Shown here piece after piece: positions 11,554 to 23,287 of a stretch of DNA of 64,000 nucleotides. Made by a program: the position numbers and the translations under genes. Below the pieces are notes generated by a model that saw only the letters and a program-made list of their open reading frames with translations, searched no databases and was not told the DNA's origin. Origin of the DNA: Vitrella brassicaformis (lineage: Eukaryota; Sar; Vitrellaceae); the NCBI GenBank assembly GCA_001179505.1, contig CDMY01000227.1, positions 465,202 to 529,201 on the forward strand, in the 5' to 3' direction. The number at the start of each line of letters is the position of its first letter. Position 1 is the first letter of the stretch.

Positions 11554-14500
11554 TCAGCCCCCCTGTGACTCAGCCGAACTGGACAGCGGCGTCCGCAGGA
11601 ACGGCGGTGCGGGTCCGTTGGTGCTCTCGAACTGCGCCCGGTCGGCGGGCGACGATCGGCTGGTGTATGGCGACGGCGCGGGGCTCTGTCGGCTGGCGGG
11701 TCGGATGGATGGGGGAGGGGGGCTGGTGGTCGCCAGCATGAGATCCTTCCGGGCCCAGTGGCGCGTCACCCAAGGAAAAAACGGCCTGCACAAAAACAGG
11801 GGGGTGGGTGCGTTAGGACAGGAAAAGGATGTTATGTTGTGGTTCTCCGTTGCGCTGCCCTGCTGTGCTGTGCTGTGCTGTGCTCACGTGACATTTTCTA
11901 CGAAATCCTGGGGCGCTTCCTCGTGCGGCAGATGGCCACACCGACCCACAAACACCAAGTGGTGGCGAACCTACAAAAAAGAAAGCACGGAGAAACGAGG
12001 GGCACTCGCGCGTCCGTCATGCCCTGATCCATAGGGGCGGGGGCTGCTAGCATGATACCTGGTGTTTGGCTAGCTCAGCTGATAGTGTCATGACCTCGCC
12101 CCTGGGCACGATGCGGTCCGCCTCGCCGTGCACTATCATCAGGGGCACGTCCATCGACTGACGTACCACGTCATGAGACACATACAGAGTCACTCAGAGA
12201 AAAAGAGAGTCATTCAGCCAGAGAGTCTGCTGTGTGTGCGTAGACATACCGTGAGTGAGTGTATGCGCTCGAAGACCTTGAGCGGCTTAGACTGACGATT
12301 CAGCTCAAACAGCGCCGTTCCCCAATCCTTCAGCTGCACCACACACACACACACACACACCTCTGCCCCATCCATCCACCCACAGAGTGCATGTGGCTGG
12401 TTGGGCCGACCTGACCTGCATGGGTCGCTTGTATCCCTCTTGTATGGCCGGGGTGAGGTGTTTGAGGTCGCTCCAGGCCTTCTTGAGCATGAAGTCGCCC
12501 AACTCGCTACGCAGCATGCTCATCGTCAGCGACCGCCCTATCTTCGTGTTGAACACGCTCTTGACAAACTGCGGCACGCCCTCGGTGTACACGGCCGGCG
12601 ATATCAGGATGAGCCCCTTGATGCGCTCGGGGCACCGCAGCAGACACTCCAACGCTATCGCAGCACCGGCCGAACACCCCACCAGTATCACAGGCATCTG
12701 CTTCCCCCCTCCCTCTCCCTCTCCCCCATTGCCCCTCTCGTCGTAGGGCGGGTAGCTCTGGGGCGGCACTGCTACTGCGGCAGGGGACGTGTCATTGGCT
12801 GCTGGCCGGGCGGACGGCGGTGCGGTGGCCGTGGTGGTTGTGGCGGGTGGGGGTGGTGAGCCGCCGGATGTGCTGCGTGGGGAGTCGAGCGGGGAGGGGG
12901 ACATGGCACTGATGTTTGGCAGGGTCTCCTGACTGAAGAGGTGGGCCAGGGCGATCGTCAGCTCGACGGCGTACTGCTCGGTGTACGGGCTGTACTCTTG
13001 CTGCACACAGACGCAATCAAGGGGGGAGGGAACGAAGACACGCATGAGATGAGTGCTGGTGCAGTTGTCAGCCCACGGTGTGTACCTCTGGCTTGTGCGG
13101 CAGTGTCGTCGTGGTGTCTGCGGGCGGCCGGGACGTGAACCCGTGCGCTACACTGAAACATACAGCAGGCAACGGTTAGGGGTGAGGTAGATAGAGGGTC
13201 ACACAACCACCAGCAAGAGGGCTGAGGTTCGTTGTATCACCTACCGATCGAAGGCGACGACTCGTCCGAACTCCGACAGCGGCTGCAAGACGTGGCGCCA
13301 GGTGAATGTGGACGCGCCGAAGTGATGCAGCAGCAGGATGAGGAACTTGTCCGCCGTTGGAGGTGTCCTTGGCGGGTACGTGGCGGACTCCCCGCCCCCA
13401 GCACTAGCACCGCCCACCTCACCCTCACATATCTTGTAATGCACCTTCACCTGGCACACACACACACACCAAATGGATGTGCAAACAACCGCATTCTCTT
13501 TCTCTCTCTCTCTTTCTCCCTACCTGTCCGATCTTCAGGTAGTGTGAGTCTGGGTCAGGGTAGTTGGGCGCACCCGACACGGACCCCTGATGCGAGTTGG
13601 GAGTCGCTGCTGCTGGGGGTGGCGGCTGTGGGACGGCCGTCTCGGGCGCCGAGCCCTCAGAGGCCGCGTCGACACGAATGGCAGGTGCTAGCGATGGGAA
13701 GGGCGGCTGTGCGGGGACCGGGAAGCCATTCCTGCGATCGTCATACGGCGCCTTCGCCAGCAGGGGCTGGTCCACCTGGGCGGTGGCGGACGCGGCCTGC
13801 AAAGGCTCTGACGCAGCACCCTCCTGGTCGTGAAAAAGGGACGTCTGACAGAACACCACAGACCCAACCACGCCCGCATTCACCACACCATGTGGAGTGA
13901 TCATGCCCTCTCTCGCTCAGCGCCTTAACGGACCCTGAATGATGATTCGGTGCCGGCGACATCCCTTGCGTGTGCGTGCAGCAGGAAGGTCCGGTCGTGC
14001 CACCAGAGTTTGCGCTTCCTCCTGCGCTCCTCGGAGACCCAGATGGCGCCGAACTCGAGGCAGATGAGGAGTGTCTGGCAGGTGAGGAAGACCATGTACA
14101 TGGCGTCGGTGTAGTTGAAGACGTACTTGAAGATCGCCACCACCTGACCCCGGGCACCACCCGGTGATTCCACACAAGTACGAGACAGTGAGAGGGATGT
14201 GTTGGTCGGTGTGTTACCAGGGACAAAATCGTCACGATGCCCACCGACAGCTCCACGGCTATCCCCTGGCTGCGGCGGTAGTGGAAGGCGATGTTCAAGA
14301 CCATGATGCGAACGACCGACATGATCAGCAAATCCAACACTGACACACGCACACACACACAACATAATGCTTATGCTGTGCGCCTGAACGGCCCCTTTGA
14401 TGCCCTGCCCATGCCCCTGACCAGTCTTAGAGCTTATTTCCCAGGCCGGGAAGAGAACGGATGCCCGTGTCAGGACCGACACCGTCAGGATGAGGTCGAT

Positions 14501-14596
14501 GATGGAGAGCACCACGGGGAGCCGCAGGGATACGAAGTAGCAGCAGCACTGACCCACGAACCAGCTCGTGTAGCAGCAGCTGATGCACTGGCCCAT
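11554..14596 (-). CDS. Membrane-anchored alpha/beta hydrolase
   Basis: The protein starts MGQCISCCYTSW: Gly2 with nearby Cys residues fits N-myristoylation plus palmitoylation. Four or so hydrophobic segments follow (VVLSIIDLILTVSVLT; LLIMSVVRIMVLNIAFHY; IAVELSVGIVTILSL; AMYMVFLTCQTLLICLEF). After a Pro/Ala-rich linker the hydrolase domain begins (KVHYKICEGE, FLILLLHHFGASTFTWRHVL, VVAFDR). The nucleophile elbow is ILVGCSAGAAIAL with Ser in G-C-S-A-G. The acid lies in VDVPLMIVHGEADRIVP and the catalytic His in FVGRCGHLPHEEAPQDF. A Pro/Ser/Thr insert of about 70 residues lies between strand beta-4 and the nucleophile elbow. The C-terminal tail is disordered and ends ESQGG at 11554. About ten exons with short introns. 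The architecture (membrane N-terminus plus hydrolase) matches uncharacterised plant and protist alpha/beta hydrolases; the substrate, possibly a lipid or ester, is unknown. Confidence 0.9.
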
Positions 14597-14796
14597 CGCA
14601 GCGACGGCTTTCTGAAACGCTGCAACCAGGACTTGCTCAAGAGAGCAACCTTGCTGCCAGCTTAAGCTCCCTTTCCCTTGATGATTGTGGTCTTTGAATT
14701 TCTCTTCCGCTTCCCTTCTCCCCTCTTCCCTTTCCTTTGAGCTCGCAAAGAAGAAGGCGTACCTTTTGAGCGTTTCAGCATCAGCGCCTAGGGAGA
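14597..14796. promoter_or_regulatory. Divergent promoter region, hydrolase / DEAD-box helicase
   Basis: Only 200 bp separate the two start codons, which point away from each other. The interval includes a CT-rich stretch near 14690-14735. A shared promoter is inferred from geometry; no specific element was identified. Confidence 0.45.
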
Positions 14797-17230
14797 ATGG
14801 AGACGAATCAAGATGTGAATGGATCCATTGAAGATGCTGCAGCTAGAGATGCTGCAGCTACGGGTTTGCCGTCCTTCGATGATCTGTCCATCAGCGGTGA
14901 GCTCCAGGAGGGCCTTCGCCACCTCGATGTGACACTGCCGGCAGCCATACAGCGGCGAGCAGTTCCCGAAGGCCTCAGACGCAAGAGTGAGCGTAAGCCA
15001 CGGCATGGGTGAATGAACCCATCCTATCATAGGCTGTGTATGCCGTGTTGATCTATCAAGATCTGATCATCCAAGCAGATTCTGGCAGCGGCAAGACGAT
15101 TGCCTTCCTTCTGGTGGCCCTGCAGAACTTCCTCAATGACAGGAGCACCGACCCCGCCCTCACCTCCCCCTCCCCCTCCCGCCCCTTCGGTGCGATAGTT
15201 GGTCCGACGCGTGAAGTGGCGCTACAGTTATCTGACATCATGCAGAGGCTCACATGGCTCATCAAACCGGTCAGTGGCTGGCTGGCTACAAGGCTGATGA
15301 GGCAGGCTGTGCATGAGGCGGGGATGTTTTGTTGTTCAGCGCCCTGTGGTTGTTGGATTGTTGGGCGGCGTGCCTCTCCACCTGGAGGCTGCGAAAATGC
15401 CCACAGACGGACCTGTGGATTTTGTCGTGGCGACACCAGGTGAGCAGCGCTGGACAGGCGGGCCTCAGACCTCCTCCAATGTTTTGGTTCGGTTCATCAG
15501 GCAAGTTGCTGGAGGTCCTTGGTCGTGACATGCTGCGCTTTGACGAGCTGAGGGTGCTGGTGTTGGATGAGGCGGACAGGCTGTTGGACCACGAGATGAG
15601 AGCACACATACGGTGACATACAAACCAACGAAGAACACCGATCATCTCTGATAGATGCCTTCTTCCCCCGTGCCCATCTGTCTGCATACCACCCAGTCAT
15701 TTGCTGGAGCACTGCTGGCGGGACGAGTCCCTTCAGATCCTCATCGCCTCAGCGACACTCCACGCGCCGACAGTGACTGTCCTCGAGAGGATCATCGAAG
15801 GCGTCGCCGCCCTGCGAGGCATCCCGCCAGAGCACTTCAGCATCGAGTTCACGCGAGTCCTCGACTGCTCCATCGGACCCACCCAGATCGAAGATGCCGC
15901 CCTCACCACTGTACCCGATGACAGTCGGACGGTCGTGTGCTCTCCCTATCTGCTCAACGGGACGAGACGAGCAGAGGATACCAGCGACGAGTGCCCCTTG
16001 GCCGTCAGTGAGTGGAGTGTGAGTGACGATGGCGGCAATCGGAGAGCGCCGGCGAGCGTTGGCCTGTCCATCGGGGTCCCTCAAGGTGAGGAAAACACAT
16101 TGGAAACACGCTCACATACACGCGCGTGCATGTTCGTCTCTGTGTGTCTGTGTGATGCAGGTGTCAAGTATTACAGGTGCGTGTGTGAAGACGCCGAGGA
16201 CGACTACGGCAAGGTGGCTGTGCTGATCGACCTGGTCTCCCGCTGGCCCTTCGTGCAGGCACTCATATTCTGCAACGACCACGCACTGTATGCGGCTCAC
16301 CCCACATAAGGCATACACACTGGTGACCTGGTCACATTTCCTGTCTTGCTCTCTGTCTCCCTTGGTCAGCGCATCTCTCGTGACCAACGAGCTGTCGAAG
16401 CTAGGGCTGCAAACAACGTACTCGAGGTAGCCGACGCAGACCTGCATCGTGTTGCAAAGTGCATGGGAGATGTGTGATGTGTTGGTGTCCGCAGTGAGTG
16501 TCTGACGCAGCGTGAGCGGATGCACTCCTACCGCAAAGTCAAGACCCGCGAGTGCCGCGTGCTGGTCTGCTCTGACTTGGTGAGTGGCCCCAACACCACC
16601 TCCCGCTCCTGTCTGGGTGCGGCTGAGGGATTGCGTGTCGTGCGTTCGTTCAGTTGGCTCGTGGCCTTGACTTCGAGGCTGTTGATCTCGTCGTCAACCT
16701 GGACCTGCCAGAGGTGTGCATGTATTTGCCAGGCACACACGAATGGATGGACATCCTGCTGTCTGTATGTCTGGCTGTCTGTCTGTCTGTCTGTCTGTCC
16801 GCAGAGCAAGGAGATCTTCCTGCACCGCTCCGGACGCGCTGGCCGATTCGGTACCGTCTGCCGTGCTGTCTCGCTTCGATCATTGCCCTTGTGCGTCTGT
16901 GTGACACCTGTGTGTCGTGCAGGTCGTGGCGGCAAATGCGTGTCTCTGATAACGCCCGACGAGGCGGCCAGCCTGCTATATTTCGAGAGGCAGCTGGGCA
17001 TGCAAAGCCACACCGTCGCCAGCAACAATGACGCATCGGAACCTCCGTCCGAGCAACAGCTGTTTTCTTTGCCTTTTGCCCCCTACCTGCCGCTCCTCGT
17101 GGCCGAGTCGCCAGCAGCCCTTGTTGATAGTGTGGCTTGTTGTGCAAGTGATGGCGGCTGTGAGGGGATGATGGGGGATGTGTGGGCGATGCATCGGGCA
17201 GTGTGGGGACAGGGACAGCGGGTGAGATGA
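14797..17230 (+). CDS. DEAD-box ATP-dependent RNA helicase, DDX20-like
   Basis: About ten exons. The Q-motif region is FDDLSISGELQEGL with IQRRAVP. Motif I is ADSGSGKT, Ia PTREVALQ, GG is LLGGVPL, Ib ATPG, II VLDEADRLLD, III SAT. Domain 2 has FVQALIFCN, motif V LVCSDLLARGLD and motif VI HRSGRAGRFG, so both RecA lobes are complete. DEAD-box proteins couple ATP hydrolysis to local RNA unwinding or RNP remodelling. The wording around motifs Ib-II and the phrase VDLVVNLDLPE resemble DDX20/Gemin3, an SMN-complex helicase, but that assignment is tentative. An insert of roughly 110 residues separates SAT from the second lobe (GVKYYRCVCEDAEDDYGK). The C-terminus after motif VI is short and ends at 17230. 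The terminal exon frame and the exon 1/2 junction near 14982-15032 are less certain. Confidence 0.92.
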
Positions 17231-17714
17231 TGCAACAGACCACATTGACTTGACGTGGCTGGCCGACATGTGAGAATGAATAGCATGGACCGATGCAAAT
17301 GTGAATTGAGGTGCTGCGCATGGGAGGATCGATGGCGTGTGTCCATTGGCAAAAAGTGCCGCTTATCTCAGCTGCCATAACAAACGCTCACACGTCACGT
17401 AGACAAAGACAAACGAAGAAGACAAAGAGCCCCCCCGGTCTCGAAGAATACTTCAATGAGAACCATTATCAGCAAGCCGACAAATGAATGAATGAATGAA
17501 TGATCCAACCAACCAACCAGCCAACCATCCATCCGTCCATGCGTAAGGGATACAGAGTAGGGAAGACGACCAGACTGTGTATTGACTTATGTTGCAACCG
17601 TCGGCATTGCCCCCTATATATTCAAATGCATGCATTGCCATCACCTATGCGTATCTCAACCAATCAGATACACATCATCCATACAGCGGCACAGCGCAAT
17701 CTTCCTCGCTCAGC
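17231..17714. other. Convergent intergenic spacer
   Basis: Lies between the 3' ends of the helicase and P2. Contains (GAAT)n near 17481-17500 and CCAACCAACC repeats. No gene seen. Confidence 0.6.
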
Positions 17715-20258
17715 TCACCACAAGTCGAGCAGTATCGAATGATGTGGGCACCACTCTCGCGTGTTGATCTGCCCGTACCTCTCACTATCGACTGCATTCA
17801 ACAAAAAGAGCACCGCATATGGCGCAGCGCGAAGAACGATGATTCCGCCTCCAAGGAGCAAGGCTAGTAAGTGCATCTTGATAACGCCGGGCTCCTCCGT
17901 TGCCTAAGAAAGAGGAGCACATGATTCCATGTCTCTTTGTCTCGATCCATTCGTCTCTCTGTCTGTCTCTCTGTCTGCCTTCTATATGGTATGTGGCTTC
18001 TTTCAGTGTGGGGAGTGATTTATTTTGATGCTTTGACTGACCCGGCAAACAGGCAAGTTGAAGACGCGAACGAACACAGAAAAAGCACCCCCTCTAACGA
18101 CACTTCGACCAGAACCATCACCAGCAAGCCGACCAACCTCTCAATAAGGTGATCGACCGAGGGCGATAGAATTTGGCTGAGAGTGGTCTTGAACAGGTTT
18201 GAGAGCATCAAACTTGTCAGTTCGACCAACCCATACAGGTAAACCTGCTGCATCATCAACGAGCCCCAGAAAAAAAAGAAAAAGAAAAGATGAGGAGACG
18301 CAGGTCCTCTGGTCTCTTTCACTCACGTCACTGAGCCGCCGCACACTCGTCGGGTGGTATTGAAATTGTACGATCTGCGTTTGTAGGTCTAGAATTGTAC
18401 TCAGAGACCTCCTGAGCGATGCCCGGCTCCAAAAACTGCCGGAGCTGCCGCGACTCTGATTCATTGATGCTCGAATAGAGCGGTGGCTAGGTGGTTCGGC
18501 CGGCTGTTTGTCGTTGGTCGTTGCCTGGGTGTCCTCGGTAGTGATTGTAGAAGACATACGATGAGAGTGCTGGTCTCGCCCTCTCCTGCGCGCTTTACAT
18601 GAGGCCAAGAATCGTATCACGACTCTCTTGACATTGATGCCGATCAGAAGCCCTGCGAAAAGACAGATGCAGACAACATTCGGAGATTAACGTCTCTCAA
18701 CTGACTTGTCACCATAAGGTATCATCAAGTCGGTCACCAAATCGAAAAGCGCAAAGAACAGCGAGGACAGGACCTAGAAGACATGGCAATATATCGATGT
18801 GTCTCTTCCACTCAAGAAAGTGAACATCAGCTCTTTATTTTTGGCAGCGCGGGGGCACCTGAGAGGATAGGTTTTGCATTTTGGCTTGGACCATGCGCTG
18901 CCAGCACACACAGTGGAGAGCGGCGTGATTGTGCATCCCCTTGTCTGTGCCAGGAGAGGTTTCGCAGCTTACGGGGAAAAACACGTAGCTCACGGCCAGA
19001 TAGGCCATTGCTGGAGCCGTCTGTAGTGCAGGACCATCTTGAAGCCCACGGACTGTCGCAGTGACTGAAAAAAGAAAAACTCTTTAAATACGTAAACAGC
19101 ACTGCGACGGTTTACCTAGTGCGATGACCGGCCACAGTCCGATCAAAAAGCTAAAAGCGATACGCGTCTTCTCGCGATCCGTCCCTGACTCTGCCGCTCT
19201 TGCGGCAGCAGGCATACTGTAAAACATGCATACACAGCAAGCCCATAAAAAACTTCTCATGATGAATGACTGATGCTCAGTGCGCAATCACCGACAAGTA
19301 GAGACGTGATATGACATGAGCGAAGGCCATTACAGAAGTAATAACACAAATCTGGAGCACATAAAGCCGCTTCCTCTTGACCATAGTCGATGTCAGAGCG
19401 ACTTGACGAAAGAGCCTGAAGCGATTAGAGATAAGTTGAATACTGAGCAGCGGCTACGTATTTTGCCTACAGCAAGGGCAGCAGAAACCCAACAAAGGAG
19501 ATCATGACAAAACCGAAAACATGGCGATAGGGCGGTGGGACTTCCAGGTGGTGAACCAGAGATACGGCAAGATAATAAACGAAGCCAGGAGCCAAGAAAT
19601 ACCACGACGTTCTCAAGCGCCGGAAAGCCCCAGCAATGCTGCCCTCTGTCACCAGGAGAATCATAGCGATATAACACATACCTACAAGCATCCGCCGAGC
19701 CACATCAATAACGATCCACGTTGCCTTAACAGTGATGCCCTCGCACGCCCGCCAATATGCCAGGAAAACCAAAGCCCAGAGCGATGCAACGGCCGCAGCA
19801 ATCCCGACCTGGAACAACAGAACGCGAGCAACTCTTCTCAGGGTCTTCGAAAAAGGCAGAGGCTTGAAGGCAACACCGATGAAGGATCCGCCCTCATAAA
19901 CCACGGTTGTGTCGACCTCTTGAAAAGCCGCATTCGAGCCTGCACAGTGTCGAAACTCAGCCACCTGTGCCGCCAACTCCCGCTCCTCCCTCCGCAAAGC
20001 TCTTCCGTCTTCTTCTCCCGTCGCCCCGTCGTCATATCCATCTGCTGCAGGCAGGGCACAGCCTCCAATGGCGCCCGTGCTGTCGTCGCTGAGTGGCGTG
20101 ACGTGCTGGTGCTGGCGATGCGGAGAGGTTGTACTCGTGGCCACCTCATTGCCGGAGTGACTGCATGCTCGTGGGGCGATGCCGATGTCTTCGGTGCTGA
20201 TGGTGATGTCGTTTGCGGGCGGAGATGCAGCATGGTTGACGTCATTGGACTCCATCAT
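17715..20258 (-). CDS. Multi-pass membrane protein P2 (paralog of P1)
   Basis: The start MMESNDVNHAAS leads into about 130 disordered residues, then SNAAFQEV, VYEGGSFIGVAFKPLPF and membrane segments (VLLFQVGIAAAVASLWALVF; MLVGMCYIAMILLVTEGS; WYFLAPGFVYYLAVSLV). Exon 1 ends at 19471 with donor GTAGGC. The next exon joins in frame (LLFRQVALTSTMVKRKRLYV). Later exons give IAFSFLIGLWPVIAL, MAYLAVSYVFFP, SLFFALFDLVTDLMIPYGD, LSTILDLQTQIVQFQYHP, LVGLLVMVLVEVSLEGVLFL and a final exon (KMHLLALLLGGGIIVLRAAP to WCPHHSILLDLW) with its stop at 17715-17717. Roughly eight to nine membrane spans. Every segment has a counterpart in P1 at 7.6-10.3 kb, on the opposite strand. No lesion was found here, so this copy is probably functional. 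Family and role are not recognised; it may be lineage-specific. Confidence 0.72.
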
Positions 20259-20386
20259 CGCGGGTGGGGGCCAAGACTGGGGCGGGTTGGCGATCAGCGC
20301 GTTCTGTCGCGCAGACTCGGAGATCTGCGTAAGACCAAGAACCAGAAAGAGGTGAAGGCAAGCTTCGATACCATCTCTGAGGTGCC
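20259..20386. promoter_or_regulatory. Divergent promoter region, P2 / CHY zinc-finger gene
   Basis: Only 128 bp lie between the divergent start codons at 20258 (minus) and 20387 (plus). A bidirectional promoter is inferred from geometry alone. Confidence 0.45.
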
Positions 20387-22720
20387 ATGTATCCGCCGAG
20401 CCGCCGTCCGCCTCCTCCGCCTTCGCTCTCTGACTTCATCGCAGCGCCGTCACGACAACAGCCTCCTGCAGGCGCCAGGCGACCTGTCGTGCCTACCAGG
20501 AAGACCGACTGGACAGTAGAAAGCGACAAGATCACGAGGTGCGCTGACACGGCGACAGCGACGTGCGTCTTGGTTCTCGTCTGACGTGTGCTGATCCGAT
20601 CTGCTGTCTGCAGGCGATACCGTTCATCGATTCAGTGGGAGAGCGAGCACTGCTTCCAGCTTCGACACATGCCCACAGATCCGCGGACTGACTGGGAGAG
20701 GATACCGCCAGACGGCCTGGGTTTCAGGGTTGTCGTGCCATCCAAGTACCCGGAATCGGCTGCCATGCTCCAAGTGACCGATGCAGAGGTGCCTGACGAG
20801 GCGCGTGCGGTCATCTCGAAGCTGTTTGCTGAGTTTTACGAGAAGAAGAAGGGCAGCTGCATCGACTTCGTGTATGAGGGCTTGAAGTACGTGGATCGCT
20901 TTCTGGGAGAGGTCTTCGCCCCACGGCCTCCACCACCGCCGCCTGAGTCTGAGCCGGCCCCGACTGAGCATGTGGAGGCAGCAGCTGCTCCAGCAGACCC
21001 GGCAAGATGGAGCCCTGACGAACAACGAAGGTGAGAGGAGGACAGGACAGAGTACACCCACCTCCCATCATCACATCACATGTGTGTGTTCCCATCCATC
21101 GATCCACCTACCCATCCGTCCGTCCGTCCATCAGGTTGGAGGAGGCATTGACCGAGTTTCGATCCATCGACAACCCCATCGACAAGTGGCGTCAAATCAG
21201 TCAGCGTGTGGGCGGTGGCCGGACCGCCCGCCAGTGTGCGGAGCGCTTCAAGGTGTGCCGCGCGGCCATCCTCGCCAACGAGCATCGACACCTGCAGCAG
21301 GAGGACCAACAAGAGGAGGAGGATAAGAGCGGGCTAGAGGAGTCGTCAGAGGACGGTGTGTCAGAGGGGGCCGATGAGGCCGGGGCTGGAGAAGGGGAGG
21401 AAGAGGGGGAAGGTACAGCTGGCGCAGGGGGTGGAGGGGAGGCGGCCAAGCGCGTGGCTGGCGGGGTGGACATCTCGCTCGTGGGGCTGCAGCTGGTGGG
21501 GGTGAGTGTCGTGCATCTGGCAGCCATCAGGTGAGTCAGTGAGGGCACGCTTCCGGCCGTGTGAGTAACAGCCTGCATCTGCCTGTATGTGTGTGTGGTT
21601 GCATTAGGCTGCAGCTCTCGTGTGGTCGCTGCAAGACGGCATCTGACGTCAACATGAGCTTCCCAAAGGACGGAACAACACTCGCACCAGCAGGTATGTC
21701 TGTATGTATGTCACCCGACTGACTCATCAATCCCCAGCCAGACAATCTGCTGACCTTCTTTCTGCGTGTTCAGGGACGGGTGTGGAGTGCCCTCAGTGTC
21801 ACCTTCGGTTGATTGTCAAGGTGCATCCGCGGATGGCCCACCAGAACAGCTCCCTCATCGCCATCGCACAGCCGCTCTCGTGCGTCGTCAGGGACCTCCT
21901 CCCATCAGACTACATCCTCACCTGCACCAACTGCTCGGCGTCATCGCGCATGAAGGAAGTCTTCTCTGGTGAGTGAGTGAGTGCATCCATTTCATCTCAT
22001 CTATGGAAATCATGTGTGTGATCTCTCCACTTTGTGTGTTTGCAGGTGTCACACGAACGTCTGTCTGTCGGCACTGCCACAGCAAGATGGCGATCTCCTT
22101 CTCGTCCGTGGCCATCGGCATGCAGCCCGACACATCAGCCACAGGGGCCGACCTGGCCGCGCTGCTTAAGCAGCTGGACATCGATGGAGGCAAGAAGAAA
22201 AAGGGCGACGAGTTCGTCATCCGAGTGGGCACCCCGCTGCCCGACAACGGCACGTGCAAGCACTACAAGAAGTCCTATAGGTGGCTGAGGTTCCCCTGCT
22301 GTGGTAAGGCATACCCATGCGACGTGTGCCACAACGAGGCGGCCGACCATGAGTGCGAGTGGGCCACACGCATGATATGCGGCTTCTGCTCGAGGGAACA
22401 GGTGGGTGGGTGGGCGGCCGCTGCAGGGTGTGTGTGAAGCATGTGTACGTTCGCTTCTGTTCAGCCCTACTCGCAAAAGCCATGCGTGTGCGGCGCTTCC
22501 ATGACGCGCAAGACCACCACACACTGGGAGGTACGAGAGCGAGGCAACAGCTGAAGGGAGGCTGCACACACGCCGTGTGCACGTGTTGTTGTCTGGTCTG
22601 CAGGGTGGGAAGGGCTGCCGTGACGCCAGCAAGATGTCGAGCAAGGACAGCCACAAATGGAGGCTGCTCAGCAGACAGAAACAGGCCATGGAGGCTGCCG
22701 CTGCCAAGAAGAAAAAGTGA
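20387..22720 (+). CDS. CHY-type zinc-finger protein with RWD-like and SANT-like domains
   Basis: Exon 1 (20387-20539) encodes a Pro-rich start, MYPPSRRPPPPPS. Exon 2 joins in frame (RRYRSSIQWE) and carries an RWD-like region (GLGFRVVVPSKYPESAAML to KYVDRFLGEVF). Next comes a SANT/Myb-like domain: RWSPDEQRRLEEAL, KWRQISQRVGGGRTARQCAE, RFKVCRAAIL. An acidic linker follows, then zinc-ribbon-like Cys pairs (CGRC, CPQC, CTNC, CRHC). The CHY zinc finger runs from CKHYKKSYRWLRFPCCGKAY through PCDVCHNEAADHEC and MICGFCSREQ, closing with PCVCG. The C-terminus is basic (AAAAKKKK) and ends at 22720. CHY fingers bind zinc and occur in RCHY1-type E3 ligases and yeast Hot13, but no RING is present here. 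The combination of parts suggests a protein- or chromatin-binding role; this is inference. Confidence 0.85.
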
Positions 22721-23287
22721 CCTCACGAGACGAGACTCTTTTTGTCGCGTGCTGGGGGAGGGGTCGAGTGCAGCACAGCACTTTTATGAGTGAAGGGGCC
22801 AGTCAGTGCTAGTTGCGTCGTTTTGCTGTTTGGCAGTGGCCGCGACGATTGTATGGCATTCGTGTCTGTCATTCCTTCGTTGTGTCTCTCCAAACGAGGG
22901 CGATCGAAGGGGCCGTGCGGTGTATGTGTTTATGGCGTGGCGTATGTAAGTTACCTGACTGCATGGTGCATGAAAGTGACATCAATGAACGCATGTATCG
23001 ACTTGGCATGAGATTCTTTCACCCGGCGTCCGCATGAAATGTACGTCCATCCATCCATCCATCCCTCGGGGTAAGGAAAGAGGCGACAAGGGACGTGCTG
23101 TGGGAGAGGAAGATGCGGAAAGCTCCGATTGACCGTTGACCGTCGGCGCGGCCTTGAGTAGCGATTCTTTTGCCGTTGACCGTTGAGCCTCCATTTCTCG
23201 CAGAATTCAAGGGAACGGCTCGGGAAGAGAGAAGATGCTGAAAGAGTTGCTGGCGCGATGTGACGAGGGCACGGTCACCGTGTGACA
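22721..23287. other. Intergenic, contains one arm of an inverted repeat
   Basis: Between the CHY gene and the FtsJ-like gene. Besides the 57-bp repeat arm at 22990-23046 and a (CCAT)n tract just after it, nothing is recognisable. Confidence 0.5.
22990..23046 (+). repeat. Inverted repeat arm, left (57 bp)
   Basis: This 57-bp stretch, starting CGCATGTATCGACTTGGCAT, recurs as its reverse complement at 25769-25825 with one mismatch. On both sides a (CCAT/ATGG)n tract follows at the same end. The pair brackets the FtsJ-like gene. Confidence 0.9.

Noticed and set aside
19521-20519. 332-codon plus-strand ORF opposite P2
   Set aside because: It is the antisense shadow of P2 exon 1, with no domain and no splice context.
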